From: JBBSBY01 sp038250835
Lineage (GTDB): Bacteria > Desulfobacterota > Desulfomonilia > Desulfomonilales > Desulfomonilaceae
DNA: 21,630 bases
Reading direction: 5' to 3'
Assembly (NCBI GenBank): GCA_038250835.1
Contig: JBBSBY010000058.1
Location: 1 to 21,630 of the forward strand
Part shown: positions 15,508 through 21,630 of the stretch, piece by piece
Numbering within the stretch: the first letter of the stretch is position 1
Layout: each line of letters starts with the position of its first letter
Position numbers and translations under genes: made by a program
The notes under the pieces: model-generated
What the model was told of the DNA's origin: nothing
The model's input: the letters and a program-made list of their open reading frames with translations, nothing else
Databases searched by the model: none

Positions 15508-16530
15508 TCACACCCTCTCAATTCGTTCCCAGCCCCACAGGCCGTACGGTTTAAACAAAAGGAAAATTACCATGAAAACAAAGGGTGCAATTTGTTTGAC
15601 GCCTCCCGGGAAATAGTAGTCGAGATACCCACCGGCCATATTTTGCAGAATTCCAATTGTAATTCCACCGACTATAGCCCCCGGGACGGAATTCAAGCCC
15701 CCAAAAACCACCACGGGCAAGACTATGAGCCCAAGGCCGCTGACGGAATAGTTTAAGCCGTTGATGTTGCCGAGCAACGTCCCCCCAACACCCGCCGCCA
15801 TAAAAGCGATTCCCCATGCTAACGCGTAAACGAATTTTGCGCTGACGCCTAATGAAAGCGCAGCCATTTCGTCATCAGCGCAGGCCTGCATGGACAGACC
15901 CCATCTCGTGTACTTAAAAAAGCTTACAAAGATGGCCATGAGAACAAGCGCCGCAATGAAGCTCCACAAATAAACCTGACCGATTGCTATGCCCCAGATT
16001 ACAATGGGTTCGATGGAAAATACTCTAGGCAGAAACATTTGAGTGTCTGTGTCCCAGATGATAAAGACCATTCCTTTGAAGAAAAATGATATTCCAACTG
16101 TAACCATAATAACGGCTAGAATCGGCTCACCGATCATTTTTCTTAAAAAAAGGCGTTCAGTCGCAAGGCCGAGGAGGAGACCGGCGATAAGGGTTCCTAT
16201 CAGAGCTAAAACAAAAGCCCAAACAATAGAAGTTTGTCCCGCCTGGGCTGTCGCCGCGCCTACAAAGATAGAAATTAAATAGCTATATAATGTTAGGCAG
16301 ATATAACCACCCACAAGGGTAAGCTCACCCATGGCAAGGTTCAAAACGCCCGAGCATTTATAAATAAGCACCCATCCTAAGGCGACAAGAGCAAAGATGG
16401 AGCCGAGCATTATTCCAGTGACCAACAACTGCATAAATAACTGCGAATTAACGTAAATTGCCCGCACCGTTAGGAAAACCAGGGCAAGACCCAGCAGAGA
16501 CCATATTAGCGTTTTGAGCCTACGCGACAT
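15508..16530 (-). CDS. livH: LIV-type ABC transporter permease LivH
   Basis: Inner-membrane permease of 340 residues, partner of LivM. Typical LivH segments are visible: GIMLGSIFALVALGWVLIYKCSGVLNLAMGE near 40-70, the ATPase-contact loop YTRWGLSMQACADDEMAALSLGV near 208-230, and GVGGTLLG then VFGGLNSVPGAIVGGI. It is longer than the usual roughly 290-300 residues because of an extra N-terminal hydrophobic segment (SLLGLALVFLTVRAIYV) and an insertion after SYLISI (FVGAATAQAGQTSIVW). GGAGG precedes the ATG, which shares one base with the stop of the acyl-CoA ligase gene (TAATG), indicating coupled translation. Confidence 0.95.
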   Translation of the reverse strand: MSRRLKTLIWSLLGLALVFLTVRAIYVNSQLFMQLLVTGIMLGSIFALVALGWVLIYKCSGVLNLAMGELTLVGGYICLTLYSYLISIFVGAATAQAGQTSIVWAFVLALIGTLIAGLLLGLATERLFLRKMIGEPILAVIMVTVGISFFFKGMVFIIWDTDTQMFLPRVFSIEPIVIWGIAIGQVYLWSFIAALVLMAIFVSFFKYTRWGLSMQACADDEMAALSLGVSAKFVYALAWGIAFMAAGVGGTLLGNINGLNYSVSGLGLIVLPVVVFGGLNSVPGAIVGGITIGILQNMAGGYLDYYFPGGVKQIAPFVFMVIFLLFKPYGLWGWERIERV

Positions 16531-18482
16531 TACTTTTTCCCTCCTTGAGACACGTCCTGAAGCTTAATTTCCGCTTTGATTTCAGCGACTCTGCCGTCTT
16601 CATAGGTGATATTGGTCTCCATCCGAATATGATCCAGGCCCCCGTATATAGCGTCTATGATTTGTTTGTAACGGTCTTCCACAAAGGCTCTGCGGATTTT
16701 TCGCGTGCGAGTCAATTCGTCGTCATCCGCGTCAAATTCTTTGTAAAGATTGGCGAATCTTGTGATCTTCGCAGGCTCGGGCAATGTCCGGTTAACTTCA
16801 CGCACCGATTTTTCCACTAAGTCATAAACTTCGGGGATTTGGGCCAATTCCGAGTAGCTCGTATAGTTGATACCGTGATCTTCCGCCCACTTACCAACGG
16901 TGTTGTAATCTATACAGGTGATGGCGACAACGAAGGGTCGATCATGGCCGACGATTAAAGCGTCTCGCAAATAGGGACTGAATTTAAGACGAGCTTCAAG
17001 AAACTGAGGAGAGAATTTTCGCTTATCTCTCAAAATCATGATATCTTTTGAACGATCAAAAACGACCAGGTGTCCATCTTCGTCAATAAATCCGGTATCT
17101 CCCGAATACAACCAACCATCTTTGAGAGCTTTCGCCGTTTCTTCTTCCTGTTTGTAATATCCAACAAATACCGATGGACTCTTGGAGACAATCTCATCCG
17201 TCTCGGTAAGCATAATTTCGGTGCCCGGCAACGGCGTTCCCACAGTATCGAACTTTATATCGTTGTCTCTGTGAACTACGGAAATACCGGCAATCTCGGT
17301 TTGACCATAAATTTGCTTCAAATTGACGCCTATGGAATGGAAAAACCTAAAGTGATCCGGCCCCATGGCCGCTCCACCCGTATAGGCGTGACGTATCTTA
17401 CTAAGGCCCAGATGATCACGGATTTTTTGGTAGGTCGTTACGTTGCCGAATGCACCCAGTATATTCCAGTAAAAGGGGACGTTTTTTTTCTCGAATCTTA
17501 GATCAGCAACATGATAACCAATTTTCATGGACAATTCGTAGATTTTGCGTTTAAGCCAAGTCGAATCAAGATATCTGACCTGCACATCCCTGGTCATTTG
17601 TTCATAGCGTCTGGGGGGGGCAAACATGACGTGCGGTCCAACTTCGCGCACATTGGCTTCAGCGGTTTCGGGCTCCTCCGGGAAGTTGATTGTGAATCCC
17701 ACCTGCAATCCACACGAAATAGCCATCATTTGTTCGCCGATCCATGCAAACGGCAGATACGAGACGAAATCATCGGATGGATAGCAAGGATCAACCCGCA
17801 TCAAGTTTTGACCCATGGTCAACATGTTGTAGTGGGTCAGTAGAGCGCCTTTGGGTTTGGATGTGGTGCCTGAAGTATAGAAAAGGAGGCATACGTCGTC
17901 TCCCTTAGTTTGCTCGACACTTCTATCAAAAAGTCCGGGATCAGTTTCTTCCTTTTGTCTGCCCAATTTCATGACTTCATCAAGGCTTATGAGCATGGGG
18001 TCGTCATAATATCGCAGCCCCTTTGGATCATCCCATATAATTTTTTTAAGCTTCGGACATCTGTCTCTGATGGCCAAGGCTTTATCCACTTCTTCTTGGC
18101 CCTCCGCCACGTAAAATTTGGAGTCCGAGTGATCGACTATGTACTGCACTTCTTCGGTGAGCGAATCCTGAAACAACCATGCTCCGACACCGCCTGCGCA
18201 CATAGCGGCCATTTCCGTCCATAGAGCTTGGGGCCTATTGTCGCCGATCATAATCACTTTGTCCTCGGGTTCAAGCCCCAGGTGGATTAAACCTAGAGTT
18301 ATGTATTTCACATTGTCAAGGTATTGGTTCCACGTGACCGGGCGCCATATACCATAGCTTTTCTCCCGCATGGCCACGCGATCACCAAATAAATTGCATT
18401 GCCTTACCAAAAGTTTAGGCAAGGAAAGGTCTTTAGTAATCTCGATTTCATTCGGGCGATGTTTGTCACCTACGGCTGACAT
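16530..18482 (-). CDS. Long-chain acyl-CoA synthetase-type AMP-forming ligase
   Basis: ATP-dependent acid:CoA ligase, cytoplasmic or membrane-associated, 650 residues. The open frame reaches 18572, but ATG 18482 follows GGAGGTGGAGG and gives MSAVGDKHRPNEIEI; the longer version would overlap livG by over 100 bases. Seen: P-loop FYTSGTTSKPKG near 201-212; YTGGAAMGP then IYGQTEIAG as adenylate-binding motifs; WLYSGDTGFIDEDGHLVVFDRSKD with the hinge; and DELTRTRKIRR near the C-terminus carrying the expected catalytic Lys. The long insertion between P-loop and GG motif is as in FAA1/FadD15-type synthetases. It sits between livG and livH with overlaps at both ends, so its substrate is probably what the transporter imports: a fatty, aromatic or branched acid. 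Confidence 0.93.
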   Translation of the reverse strand: MSAVGDKHRPNEIEITKDLSLPKLLVRQCNLFGDRVAMREKSYGIWRPVTWNQYLDNVKYITLGLIHLGLEPEDKVIMIGDNRPQALWTEMAAMCAGGVGAWLFQDSLTEEVQYIVDHSDSKFYVAEGQEEVDKALAIRDRCPKLKKIIWDDPKGLRYYDDPMLISLDEVMKLGRQKEETDPGLFDRSVEQTKGDDVCLLFYTSGTTSKPKGALLTHYNMLTMGQNLMRVDPCYPSDDFVSYLPFAWIGEQMMAISCGLQVGFTINFPEEPETAEANVREVGPHVMFAPPRRYEQMTRDVQVRYLDSTWLKRKIYELSMKIGYHVADLRFEKKNVPFYWNILGAFGNVTTYQKIRDHLGLSKIRHAYTGGAAMGPDHFRFFHSIGVNLKQIYGQTEIAGISVVHRDNDIKFDTVGTPLPGTEIMLTETDEIVSKSPSVFVGYYKQEEETAKALKDGWLYSGDTGFIDEDGHLVVFDRSKDIMILRDKRKFSPQFLEARLKFSPYLRDALIVGHDRPFVVAITCIDYNTVGKWAEDHGINYTSYSELAQIPEVYDLVEKSVREVNRTLPEPAKITRFANLYKEFDADDDELTRTRKIRRAFVEDRYKQIIDAIYGGLDHIRMETNITYEDGRVAEIKAEIKLQDVSQGGKK

Positions 18483-19266
18483 ATAAATCCTCCACCTCCC
18501 CCAGGTAAGCCTTAATGACCTCAGGATTTTCTTGTATTTCCGCCGGTGTGCCTTCGGCAATTTTGACTCCAAAGTTTAGAGCCATAACTCGATCGGACAG
18601 GTCCATAACAACGCCCATATCGTGTTCGACCAGGACACAAGTTACCTGCCAGCGCTTGTCTTCATTAATGTCTACGATGAAGCGGGCCATGTCTTCCGTT
18701 TCTTCCAGGTTTAGACCCGCCAAAGGTTCATCCAGAAGGAGCACTTCGGGTTGCACCGCCAATGCTCGGGCCAGTTCTATGCGTTTTTGCATACCGTAAG
18801 GCAGCATTGCGGTTACTTCGTTGCGAACGGCTTGGATTTCGAGAAGATCTATGATTTCCTCTTCAATGAATTTACGGGATTCGATCTCTACTTTTCTTGT
18901 TTTTCCCCAATACACCATTGAGCTAAGGAGACCGGACCTTAGATGCAGGTGCCGACCCAAGCGAATATTGTCTAGAACCGTCATGCCCCCGAACAACTCA
19001 ATTTTTTGAAAGGTTCGTGAGAGACCAAGGGCTGCCCGTTTATGCGGTGAGGTCTTGGTTATATCTTGTCCTTTAAAGAACATAGTTCCTTGTTTGGGCC
19101 GGTACAAACCGCTGATGATATTCATCATGCAGGTCTTGCCTGCGCCGTTAGGGCCTATAATGGAGTAGATTTCACCCCTGCGAACTTCGAAACTGACGTT
19201 CGTTAAGGCGGCAACCCCATGAAAGGACAAGAAAATGCTTTTAGCCTCTAGAATGACTTCCGACAT
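18466..19266 (-). CDS. livG: Branched-chain amino acid type ABC transporter ATPase LivG
   Basis: Cytoplasmic ATPase of 266 residues and first gene of the operon. Seen: Walker A GPNGAGKT at 38-45; the LivG-typical GLSRTFQKIELFGGMTVLDN at 81-100; a signature written LPYGM (155-159) in place of LSYGQ; Walker B VLLLDEPLAGLN from 175; and the H-loop VEHDM with His215. The insertion GRHLHLRSGLLSSMVYW near 104-120 is standard for LivG. AGGGGA lies six bases before the ATG. The last 17 bases overlap the start of the ligase gene, and the ligase ribosome site is embedded in the codons for GEVEDLY. Confidence 0.95.
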   Translation of the reverse strand: MSEVILEAKSIFLSFHGVAALTNVSFEVRRGEIYSIIGPNGAGKTCMMNIISGLYRPKQGTMFFKGQDITKTSPHKRAALGLSRTFQKIELFGGMTVLDNIRLGRHLHLRSGLLSSMVYWGKTRKVEIESRKFIEEEIIDLLEIQAVRNEVTAMLPYGMQKRIELARALAVQPEVLLLDEPLAGLNLEETEDMARFIVDINEDKRWQVTCVLVEHDMGVVMDLSDRVMALNFGVKIAEGTPAEIQENPEVIKAYLGEVEDLYVSRR

Positions 19267-19290
19267 TCACCATCCCCTGCTGCTTTGTCG

Positions 19291-19311
19291 GCTCAAGCGT
19301 TTCGCTTGAGC
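19291..19311 (-). promoter_or_regulatory. Perfect hairpin/palindrome just upstream of livG
   Basis: GCTCAAGCG-TTT-CGCTTGAGC is a perfect 9-bp inverted repeat with a three-base centre, ending 24 bases before the livG ATG. In RNA it would fold next to the ribosome site (19270-19278). In DNA it has the shape of a dimeric repressor operator. No T-tract follows in the livG direction, so it is not an intrinsic terminator. Confidence 0.55.
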
Positions 19312-19334
19312 ATTTAGCGGTATTGCAAAGATGA

Positions 19335-19352
19335 CGCGAGGACCGACTCGCG
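19335..19352 (-). promoter_or_regulatory. Second hairpin in the livG leader
   Basis: CGCGAG (19335-19340) and CTCGCG (19347-19352) form a perfect GC-rich 6-bp stem with loop GACCGA, between the candidate -10 box and the first hairpin. Confidence 0.4.
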
Positions 19353-19374
19353 CGAATTTGGACGGTTCACAAAC

Positions 19375-19380
19375 ATTATA
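19375..19380 (-). promoter_or_regulatory. Candidate -10 box of the liv operon
   Basis: ATTATA on the + strand reads TATAAT toward livG. It would give a leader of roughly 100 bases containing both hairpins. The best -35 at 17-base spacing (TTAAAC) is weak, so an activator may be needed if this is the promoter. Confidence 0.3.
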
Positions 19381-19620
19381 TTACGTTTCCCAATCTCGTT
19401 TAATTCCCCTGATATAACAAGGAGTCGATCCAGCGTAAGTAACTCTGATTTCAAAAATATTTAGAAATCTAAATAGAAAATGACTAGTTTGTGAATACGG
19501 AATCAAAAGAGCCCCTTTCAGGACGTAAGCGGAGATTCTGCCAAGTAGCGGATTGGAATACCGACCATTCGGCGCTTAAAGCTCAACTCCACCGGCCAAA
19601 ATATTGATTATTCGGGTAAA

Positions 19621-19661
19621 CAGGCTGTTCTTGCGCAAAGGCGCAGCCTGATAAACAGCCT
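19621..19661. repeat. Overlapping inverted repeats
   Basis: CAGGCTG (19621-19627) can pair with CAGCCTG (19644-19650), while AGGCTGTT (19622-19629) can alternatively pair with AACAGCCT (19654-19661). The two stems are mutually exclusive, a switch-like layout, but nothing next to them shows what they would control. Confidence 0.35.
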
Positions 19662-19694
19662 TGAATGTCTCGTTTAAATCGGTTGTCGGTGTTT

Positions 19695-19721
19695 TTGAGC
19701 CTGCCCGAGGCGTCGGCTCAA
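19695..19721. repeat. Hairpin sharing an 11-mer with the livG leader hairpin
   Basis: TTGAGCC (19695-19701) pairs with GGCTCAA (19715-19721); an inner GCC/GGC extends the structure. The right arm lies in GTCGGCTCAAG (19712-19722), an exact copy of 19287-19297 in the livG leader. Confidence 0.45.
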
Positions 19722-20126
19722 GAGACGGTCTTCTAACTACAAACCATTCTTACGAATCGGGTTCGGCTGATGCCGAAAAAGTATATGAATTACCGGCTCT
19801 AATACCGGATTCATTATTTTACCGGATTGCCCAAACACTATGAAATCAATCCGATATGAAACAGAAAACATTCTGAAATCAGCAATTCTGTTTGCGGCTT
19901 AACCGCTTGAGTTAGATGAACCTTTGGTCGGTCGGCGTCAATGACGCCCGGAGAGTCGCCATATATCCGGTGGTCGTCGGTATCGTATGTCAGCAAGGCA
20001 TATGAAGTTAGCAGAAGCCTCGGTTCAGGTCAAGCCCATACAGAGCAAAAAATCAAATAAATGAATTTTTGTTTGAGGCCCAGGACAATCATGTTAATAA
20101 AGTAGATAGGCGCTGCGCATAATCCT

Positions 20127-20153
20127 TGAGTGATAAACTAATTTGGTATAATG
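20127..20153 (+). promoter_or_regulatory. Promoter-like site with extended -10
   Basis: TGGTATAAT at 20145-20153 is a perfect extended -10. TTGAGT at 20127-20132 is a fair -35 at a short 15-base spacing. No gene starts soon after, so it would drive either a long hydratase leader or an untranslated RNA. Confidence 0.3.
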
Positions 20154-20674
20154 TATATAGGATTCTGCATTGTGAACAGCTTCTCGTCCTGATCCCTAAA
20201 TTTAACATATAGTTCCAAAGAATAGTGTTCCTTAAAATAACTCACGGACTGTCTCTCGCAAATTGATCTTTAATAAAGTATAACCTAAGCCGCTCATGCT
20301 GGTCGGCAAAGGTCCGGGGATGATTATTTCGCATTTCAGATGGCGCTCTGCCTGCGGATAGGTTAGCGCCCTCGGCTCCACGCTAATCAGACGCGCAATG
20401 AAATATTTCAACCTCTTGAGAGCGTCTTCAGCGACTTTCAAAAGTCCTGTTGGGGATGGCGCCTTTGCCGTCGCCCATCGAGATTCAGCCCCCAGATCTC
20501 TTGAATTCCGACATCACCAGGATCTGGTCCGGAGTAGGCTTGGAATAATGTTGGTAGACCCGAAGGGGCCAATGAACTTTCAAGAGTTGTGAATTAATGA
20601 GGCGTATCCTACTCGACCAACACCGCCGGAAATGTGATTTAGGTGGATTTGAGATTACTTTCGAGAACCACGAA

Positions 20675-20696
20675 TATAATTCAAAGGCCCTATAAT
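20675..20696 (+). promoter_or_regulatory. Two TATAAT boxes before the hydratase gene
   Basis: TATAAT occurs at 20675-20680 and 20691-20696. The upstream one would start RNA near 20687 and retain the GGGAGG ribosome site. Neither has a good -35 at 17 bases (TTGAGA at 20649-20654 is 20 bases from the first). Confidence 0.3.
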
Positions 20697-20715
20697 ACGG
20701 CCTCGGGAGGAACAA

Positions 20716-21504
20716 ATGGGTGAAGAAAGTCTGTTGAAGGATCTGAAAAACGGCGTCGTGACGCTCGTAATTAATCGCCCATCATCCTTAAACTGCTTTG
20801 ATATGAGTCTGTTGGAAAAGTTTGGGAAAGCCGTAGCGGAAATCAATTTTGACAAAGATGTGAAGGTTGTCGTCATTACCGGTTCGACGGAGGGAAAGAA
20901 CGCATTCAGCACAGGCGCCGACCTAAAGGAACGGGCCGGCATGACGCCCGATCAGGTGCGCCTTTACATCCAAACAATACGAAACTTATTTACCTCCGTT
21001 GAAGAACTACCCAAACCAGTCATAGCGGCGGTCAACGGGTACGCGTTTGGCGGTGGTCTCGAACTTGCCTTAGCCTGCGATATCAGAATAGCTTCTAAGA
21101 CCGCGGTTGTCGGATTAACTGAAACAAGTCTTGCGATCATCCCAGGCGCCGGCGGCACCCAGCGGCTGCCCAGAATTGTGGGAATAGCTCGAGCCAAGGA
21201 TATGATCTTCAGAGCTCGACGAATTAAGGCTCAAGAGGGCCTGGAATATGGACTGTTTACAGAAATCGTTGAACCTGATCAATTAATGGATAGATCGCTG
21301 GAGATAGCCTCGGAAATTGCGGCAAACGGTCCAGTGGCGTTGGCTCAAGCCAAGTACGCCGTAAATAAAGGCATAGAGGTAAGTCTTCCCGTTGGTTTAG
21401 CAATTGAATCAAACGCATATGCCGTTACAATTCCCACAAAGGATCGCACCGAAGGTTTAACAGCTTTCAGAGAAAAACGAAAACCGGTCTACACTGGTGA
21501 ATAG
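20716..21504 (+). CDS. Enoyl-CoA hydratase, AUH/methylglutaconyl-CoA hydratase-like
   Basis: Crotonase-superfamily hydratase of 262 residues, the usual family length. GGGAGG precedes the ATG by five bases. Seen: NRPSSLNCF near 20-28; the oxyanion-hole region AFSTGADLKER at 63-73; YAFGGGLELALACD with catalytic Glu116; and TETSLAIIPGAGGTQRLPR with the second catalytic Glu136. Both acid residues are present, so hydration/dehydration is expected. The C-terminus (AIESNAY...TIPTKDRTEGLTAFREKR) and the FSTGADLKERAGM segment strongly recall human AUH, which acts on 3-methylglutaconyl-CoA in leucine breakdown; this recognition is from memory. A broad-specificity short-chain hydratase is the alternative. 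It is followed after 18 bases by an HMG-CoA-lyase-like gene. Confidence 0.9.
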   Translation: MGEESLLKDLKNGVVTLVINRPSSLNCFDMSLLEKFGKAVAEINFDKDVKVVVITGSTEGKNAFSTGADLKERAGMTPDQVRLYIQTIRNLFTSVEELPKPVIAAVNGYAFGGGLELALACDIRIASKTAVVGLTETSLAIIPGAGGTQRLPRIVGIARAKDMIFRARRIKAQEGLEYGLFTEIVEPDQLMDRSLEIASEIAANGPVALAQAKYAVNKGIEVSLPVGLAIESNAYAVTIPTKDRTEGLTAFREKRKPVYTGE

Positions 21505-21522
21505 ATTACAAGGAGAGTCCAT

Positions 21523-21630
21523 ATGTCTCATCACAATGAACTCGTTTTCCCGAAGAAAGTTCGCATCGGCGACATCACTGTAAGAGACGGCTTTCAACAC
21601 GAAGAAATTTGGATTCCAACGGACGCTAAG
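21523..21630 (+). CDS. HMG-CoA lyase / pyruvate carboxyltransferase-like protein, start only
   Basis: The first 36 codons of a gene that runs off the window edge. ATG with AAGGAGAG (21510-21517) five bases upstream. The visible part contains KVRIGDITVRDGFQHEE, matching the start of the HMGL-like TIM-barrel domain, in which the Arg-Asp pair of the RDG motif begins the first strand and the Asp is a metal ligand. Family members cleave HMG-CoA or condense acyl-CoA or keto acids (HMG-CoA lyase, isopropylmalate/homocitrate synthase). Next to an AUH-like hydratase, HMG-CoA lyase (last step of leucine degradation) is the best guess, but the fragment cannot distinguish subfamilies. Confidence 0.75.
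   Translation, partial: MSHHNELVFPKKVRIGDITVRDGFQHEEIWIPTDAK

Larger units (their letters stand above)
19267..20715. other. 1.45-kb divergent intergenic region without convincing gene
   Basis: No ORF here has both a ribosome site and recognisable sequence; the longest are 60-95 codons and look random or lie antisense. Contents I can name: two hairpins in the livG leader, a larger hairpin at 19695-19721, overlapping inverted repeats built on CAGGCTG/CAGCCTG at 19621-19661, a small hairpin GACTTT-CA-AAAGTC at 20433-20446, six copies of CTTGAG/CTCAAG, an extended -10 promoter-like site at 20145-20153 and two TATAAT boxes before the hydratase gene. It could hold a small RNA or decayed sequence. 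Confidence 0.6.

Noticed and set aside
18483..18572. Longer N-terminus for the acyl-CoA ligase
   Set aside because: It would overlap livG by over 100 bases and is very basic and unlike ligases; the ATG at 18482 has a double ribosome site.
19661..19843. 60-codon + strand ORF in the intergenic region
   Set aside because: No ribosome site and no recognisable protein pattern; it covers a hairpin at 19695-19721.
20232..20715. Short ORFs on both strands before the hydratase (20232-20441 -, 20398-20592 +, 20485-20715 -)
   Set aside because: They overlap one another, lack convincing ribosome sites and resemble no family; one runs across the hydratase promoter area.
1..21630. Mobile elements, phage genes, CRISPR arrays and RNA genes
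   Set aside because: I looked for transposase or integrase motifs, regularly spaced repeats, tRNA-like cloverleaves and rRNA text and found none that I could support.

Overview
The window reads as chromosomal DNA from an anaerobic Gram-negative bacterium, most probably a sulfate-reducing or syntrophic member of the Desulfobacterota (former Deltaproteobacteria, Desulfomonile-like). This is inferred from the gene combination: a sigma-54 type two-component pair, tandem universal stress proteins, a TauE/SafE exporter, a PEP-synthase-like protein, and a branched-chain amino acid type ABC operon carrying an acyl-CoA ligase. No rRNA, tRNA, CRISPR array or insertion sequence was seen.

Region 1 (28-11039, + strand) looks like a signalling and stress module. 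A membrane histidine kinase overlaps an NtrC-type regulator with an intact GAFTGA motif. A small convergent ORF and a short intergenic gap follow. In that gap a sequence resembling a sigma-54 -24/-12 promoter lies 31 bases before the next start codon. That start opens a closely spaced eight-gene run: a short UspA-like protein, a TauE/SafE permease, an exported membrane-anchored protein resembling the Alph_Pro_TM family, an 854-residue PEP-synthase-like phosphotransfer protein without the PEP-binding barrel, a stand-alone receiver, and three double-domain universal stress proteins. The simplest model, which is inference, is that the kinase/regulator pair controls this run and that the second receiver connects the phosphotransfer protein and stress proteins to the same signal.

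Region 2 (11358-19266, - strand) is a seven-gene operon in the order livG, acyl-CoA ligase, livH, livM, livK, livF, small exported protein. The ligase is placed inside the transporter genes with overlaps at both ends, so uptake and CoA activation of a carboxylic acid are probably coupled. The leader before livG carries two perfect hairpins.

Region 3 (19267-20715) is about 1.45 kb without a convincing gene. It contains hairpins, a recurring CTTGAG/CTCAAG hexamer and promoter-like sequences.

Region 4 (20716-21630, + strand) starts a catabolic operon: an enoyl-CoA hydratase closest to AUH-type methylglutaconyl-CoA hydratases, and the first 36 codons of an HMG-CoA-lyase-like enzyme. With the neighbouring liv operon this suggests leucine/isovalerate-type or related acyl-CoA degradation.
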